Source: Glossina fuscipes
Taxonomy: Eukaryota > Arthropoda > Insecta > Diptera > Glossinidae
Reading direction: 5' to 3'
Length of the DNA stretch: 64,000 nt
Assembly: GCF_014805625.2 (NCBI RefSeq)
Contig: NW_023998433.1
Coordinates: 3,609,647 to 3,673,646, forward strand
A program made the translations under genes and the position numbers. This document shows, one piece after another, positions 61,110-64,000 of this stretch. Numbering within the stretch: position 1 is the first letter of the stretch; the number at the start of each line of letters is the position of its first letter. A model generated the notes under the pieces. The model was not told where the DNA came from. It did no database searches and saw only the letters and a program-made list of their open reading frames with translations.

Positions 61110-62740
61110 TATAATTATAACTGAACTATATATTTAATTTAATATCTGTTAAAACATTTCACAGTGATTCTATTTTCAAAAGCGGATAAACGTTGTTATA
61201 ATTTTAATAGGTTAAGATTACTAGTTGGGAATATATTTATAATCTTCCTTATTTCTCTATGGGACCATATGTGAGTATATTACCGGATTAAATACAATAA
61301 ACTCTCAATTAGTGAATGTATATCTAATATATGTTCACAAGTCTCCAGAGTTCTATAGCATGTCTCATGAACCCTTTTCATTATACATCGCCGTTAACTG
61401 TTTGACTATATTGCAGTTATTTTCTGTTTTCTTTACATAGTATATTCTGGTGTATTTAAATTAATTTCATTGAGTTAAATGTTTTATAGTTTCATTTATA
61501 TAAATGATAAAGAAAAACATTATTATTATGCATGTATTCACATGCATTTATGCATGTACGGCTACAAGTAGCTCGAAACCATTTTGCGCCATTTCCGATG
61601 TACAAGCCAAAGTAATGACCATGAGTCGATAACACTTGCAATGGGTTTGTAAATTCGATAGAAGAAGTGAAGTCAATAATTTGTAAAATTTTAATTTGTA
61701 GAAAATTTAATTAAAATATGGCTTTCACAATATAAATCTAATATTAGTAAATTCATTCTTTCGCCTCTCTATGGGAAAACAATATGAAAACACATGCAAT
61801 TGATTGCGTTGGTTGCGTTGTCGAAGAGATACATAAATTATAATGATATAGAAGAAAACTTTAAAAACACACTCTCGTACCTTCAAATACAGCTGTGTTT
61901 AGGTGTATTTAGATATCCAGGAAAATAACGGACTTATAAAGATTTTTTAATTTGATACAAATAAAATACGTAATTTATGTATGTTCGTTCACCCAAATAA
62001 GTGGAAAATTCTGTTTCGTTTATGCCATATATTTCATCTTTCATTATATAGACATTTATTTTTGCTTTACTATTACGTCTGAACAAAAACACTTCTTGTC
62101 GACTTCGTACCTAGTTTGGTGAAAAAAATTTTTAAAGTTAACTTAAGCACTTCTTCAATATTTTTATAGCGATAAGCATACGTCGCACTATAAGATTGCG
62201 GTAGAAGCGTGTAAATGTAAAGATTTTCAGCTAATGGAGAGTGCTGTGATACAGTTATAGCTTCGACGGCTTTGAATTGGCTTAGAGTTGGCGTAACTCA
62301 ATAAACAACAGGTGGACTGTGCAAAGCCGATCTTCGTTGCATACACTTTATCAATTCTTTAATGCACATTTGCGGATCGAGTAAACCCACTGAACGGGAT
62401 TCTTTGATAAAAATTTAATTGCGAATTGTATCGCTGCATAACACGAGGAATAATTGAAAAATTCTTTATTATCCTAAGAAGGGTGTTCGATGTTCATAGC
62501 TAGGCCGTTATCCCATGGGAAAGCTAACGCGCGTTGATAGATATTCGTGCAACTTTTAGATTGTTGTTCGATTATGTTTTTAAATGATTGACCCTCCATA
62601 TATTGTTTGAAGTTTTCATTTTTTACACGCTGTAACTCTTGCCGTAAACGTATATTGAATTTGTGCGAATGTATGCACCACGCAAAAGGACTTAAAATGG
62701 ATCTGCCTTTTCTTATATAATATGAATGAGAAAATGCCTT
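61110..62740. other. AT-rich non-coding stretch, no gene seen
   Basis: No supported coding sequence. I see no shared repeat. Confidence 0.45.
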
Positions 62741-62744
62741 TGAA

Positions 62745-62890
62745 TCGACTTATATACGTCTGCCCGGTTCCCTGCCCGTCCCTCTGTCTGTTTGATGTCT
62801 GGCCAGGAATTTTCTTATTCAACGAAATTTGATAGACCGATATGATTTGATCAACGGGCGAACACTATTGGATTGGACCAAAAATTCTTC
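62745..62890 (+). repeat. Family B internal fragment
   Basis: Resembles 43765-43925: CTGCCCGGTTCCCTGCCCGT, GATGTCTGGCCAGG, AACGAAATTTGATAG and GGGCGAACACTATTGGA (CCCAAGGACGAACGCTATTGGAAA in the fuller copy). Confidence 0.6.
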
Positions 62891-62899
62891 TTCTTTTGA

Positions 62900-64000
62900 T
62901 TTTAGGCTTTTTAGATATTATGAGAGATTAACACTCATTGTTAGGATTGATTGATGAAACGGAACTATTTTTGTAATAACACGATTATTTTGCGATTATG
63001 TGCTATTTGAGCACGATTTTGCTCAAATTAGTTGCAATTGATGCAAAAGTCTTCCAATTTGTTTCCGTATCAGTCGACCAGCACGGCATTATTGATTGTC
63101 GCTGACTGGTACGATTGAAAACGCTTCCATTGAAAACAAATGTAAATCGCTCTCAATAGCTCTGTTAACATAAATTGTGAGCCAATCAGTCAATTTTAGT
63201 ATGCCTAACTACGTATGTTCTACGATTTTGAACAGCCGACTTAACCACGGCATTAAAACTAAGCCTTACTCAACGGTATATTCAAGCATTGATGTAATAG
63301 TCATGTAAATTCACTTCTTGTGATCATATTTAGTCTGGTAGGTTCACAAATTTAGGTTTTTGCATCACGTTTGCTTCAGGAATTGGTTACAATTTTTATG
63401 TTGAACCAGAATGTCCTTGCCCTTGCTCTTTGTCAATAGCATAATTGAAGCATTATGAAGGATATCGAATTTTTGTTCTATATGTTATTGGATTATCGAT
63501 AACTTTAAAAAGCCCACTTTGATTAAAGAATTTGCATAAGCAGCGCGTATTATTGATGCGTTGGCACGTCCTATACACTACATTATAATCTAATATATCT
63601 AATATATTTAAATAAATTGAGTTTATTAGCGAACGCGAAAAACCCCAATGTTTTGAATTCTATATGTTAATTTTTGGATTATAACTGTTTAACTGTAACT
63701 ACATTTAAGAGGTATCGTTCTTCTTTTCGAGTCTAAGGCAAAAAATTAATTATTGGTTTTAGATTTTCCATTATCCCTAAGTATTGTATTCATTTCTGAG
63801 CATTTCACATTCATTTAAATCCCACTCACACAGTTTGCCATTATTTTTATACCAAAAATAGTGCTAGAGGATGAGAATTAATGCATTTTACCATTGAAGC
63901 ACGCTGCAATATAATGCAGTGCATGATTATAGTCAACCGTGTATTTATGTTATTAAATAAAAGAGCCTGAAATTATTGGTTATTATAACAAAAAATGATA
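62900..64000. other. Non-coding stretch at the window edge
   Basis: No supported gene, RNA or repeat. Confidence 0.45.

Overview
This window looks like nuclear DNA of a higher fly (Diptera, probably Brachycera). It is strongly AT-rich. It carries a split synaptotagmin-type gene with short introns, a pteridine-pathway exon, and relics of five kinds of insect non-LTR retrotransposon plus a mariner fragment. There is no operon structure and no bacterial or viral gene set. Ten Ns at 37055-37064 mark an assembly gap, so order across that point is not proven. Most of the window is intronic or intergenic and holds no recognisable coding sequence.

Host genes: (1) 51200-54106, minus strand, is a multi-exon synaptotagmin, best matched to Synaptotagmin-12. 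Eight phase-compatible exons can be drawn, one intron is of the GC-AG type, and the end of the C2B domain is not in the neighbourhood. (2) 21332-21851, minus strand, is the first coding exon of a secreted or membrane protein with a signal peptide and a Gln/Asn/His-rich then acidic body; I cannot name it. (3) 29124-29203, minus strand, is a spliced-type exon of 6-pyruvoyl-tetrahydropterin synthase (the fly purple protein) interrupted by an in-frame TAA.

Mobile DNA: two minus-strand copies of one I-clade LINE (33514-35591 and 54620-57771), each with target-site duplications and a (TAA)n tail; two copies of a CR1-like LINE with a PHD finger (3398-6880 plus, 10870-12095 minus); Jockey-type RT fragments at 27.9-31.6 kb; an R1-type LINE tail present twice (49637-50158 and about 59992-60465); a LOA/I-type RNase H tail (12450-12960); a mariner transposase relic (37066-37227); two families of inverted-repeat-ended non-autonomous elements (called family A and family B here) in many copies; and two copies of a tRNA-derived SINE (13923-14121 and 43263-43440).

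The most interesting observation is that the SINE and the I-clade LINE share their 3' end, including the (TAA)n tail. This is what is expected if the SINE is mobilised by that LINE. Both partners are in the same 64 kb, and SINE copy 1 has a clean 12-bp target-site duplication. A second notable structure is an R1-type LINE tail sitting inside a family B element with a 13-bp target duplication; the same junction occurs again about 10 kb away, so the nested pair was copied as one unit.
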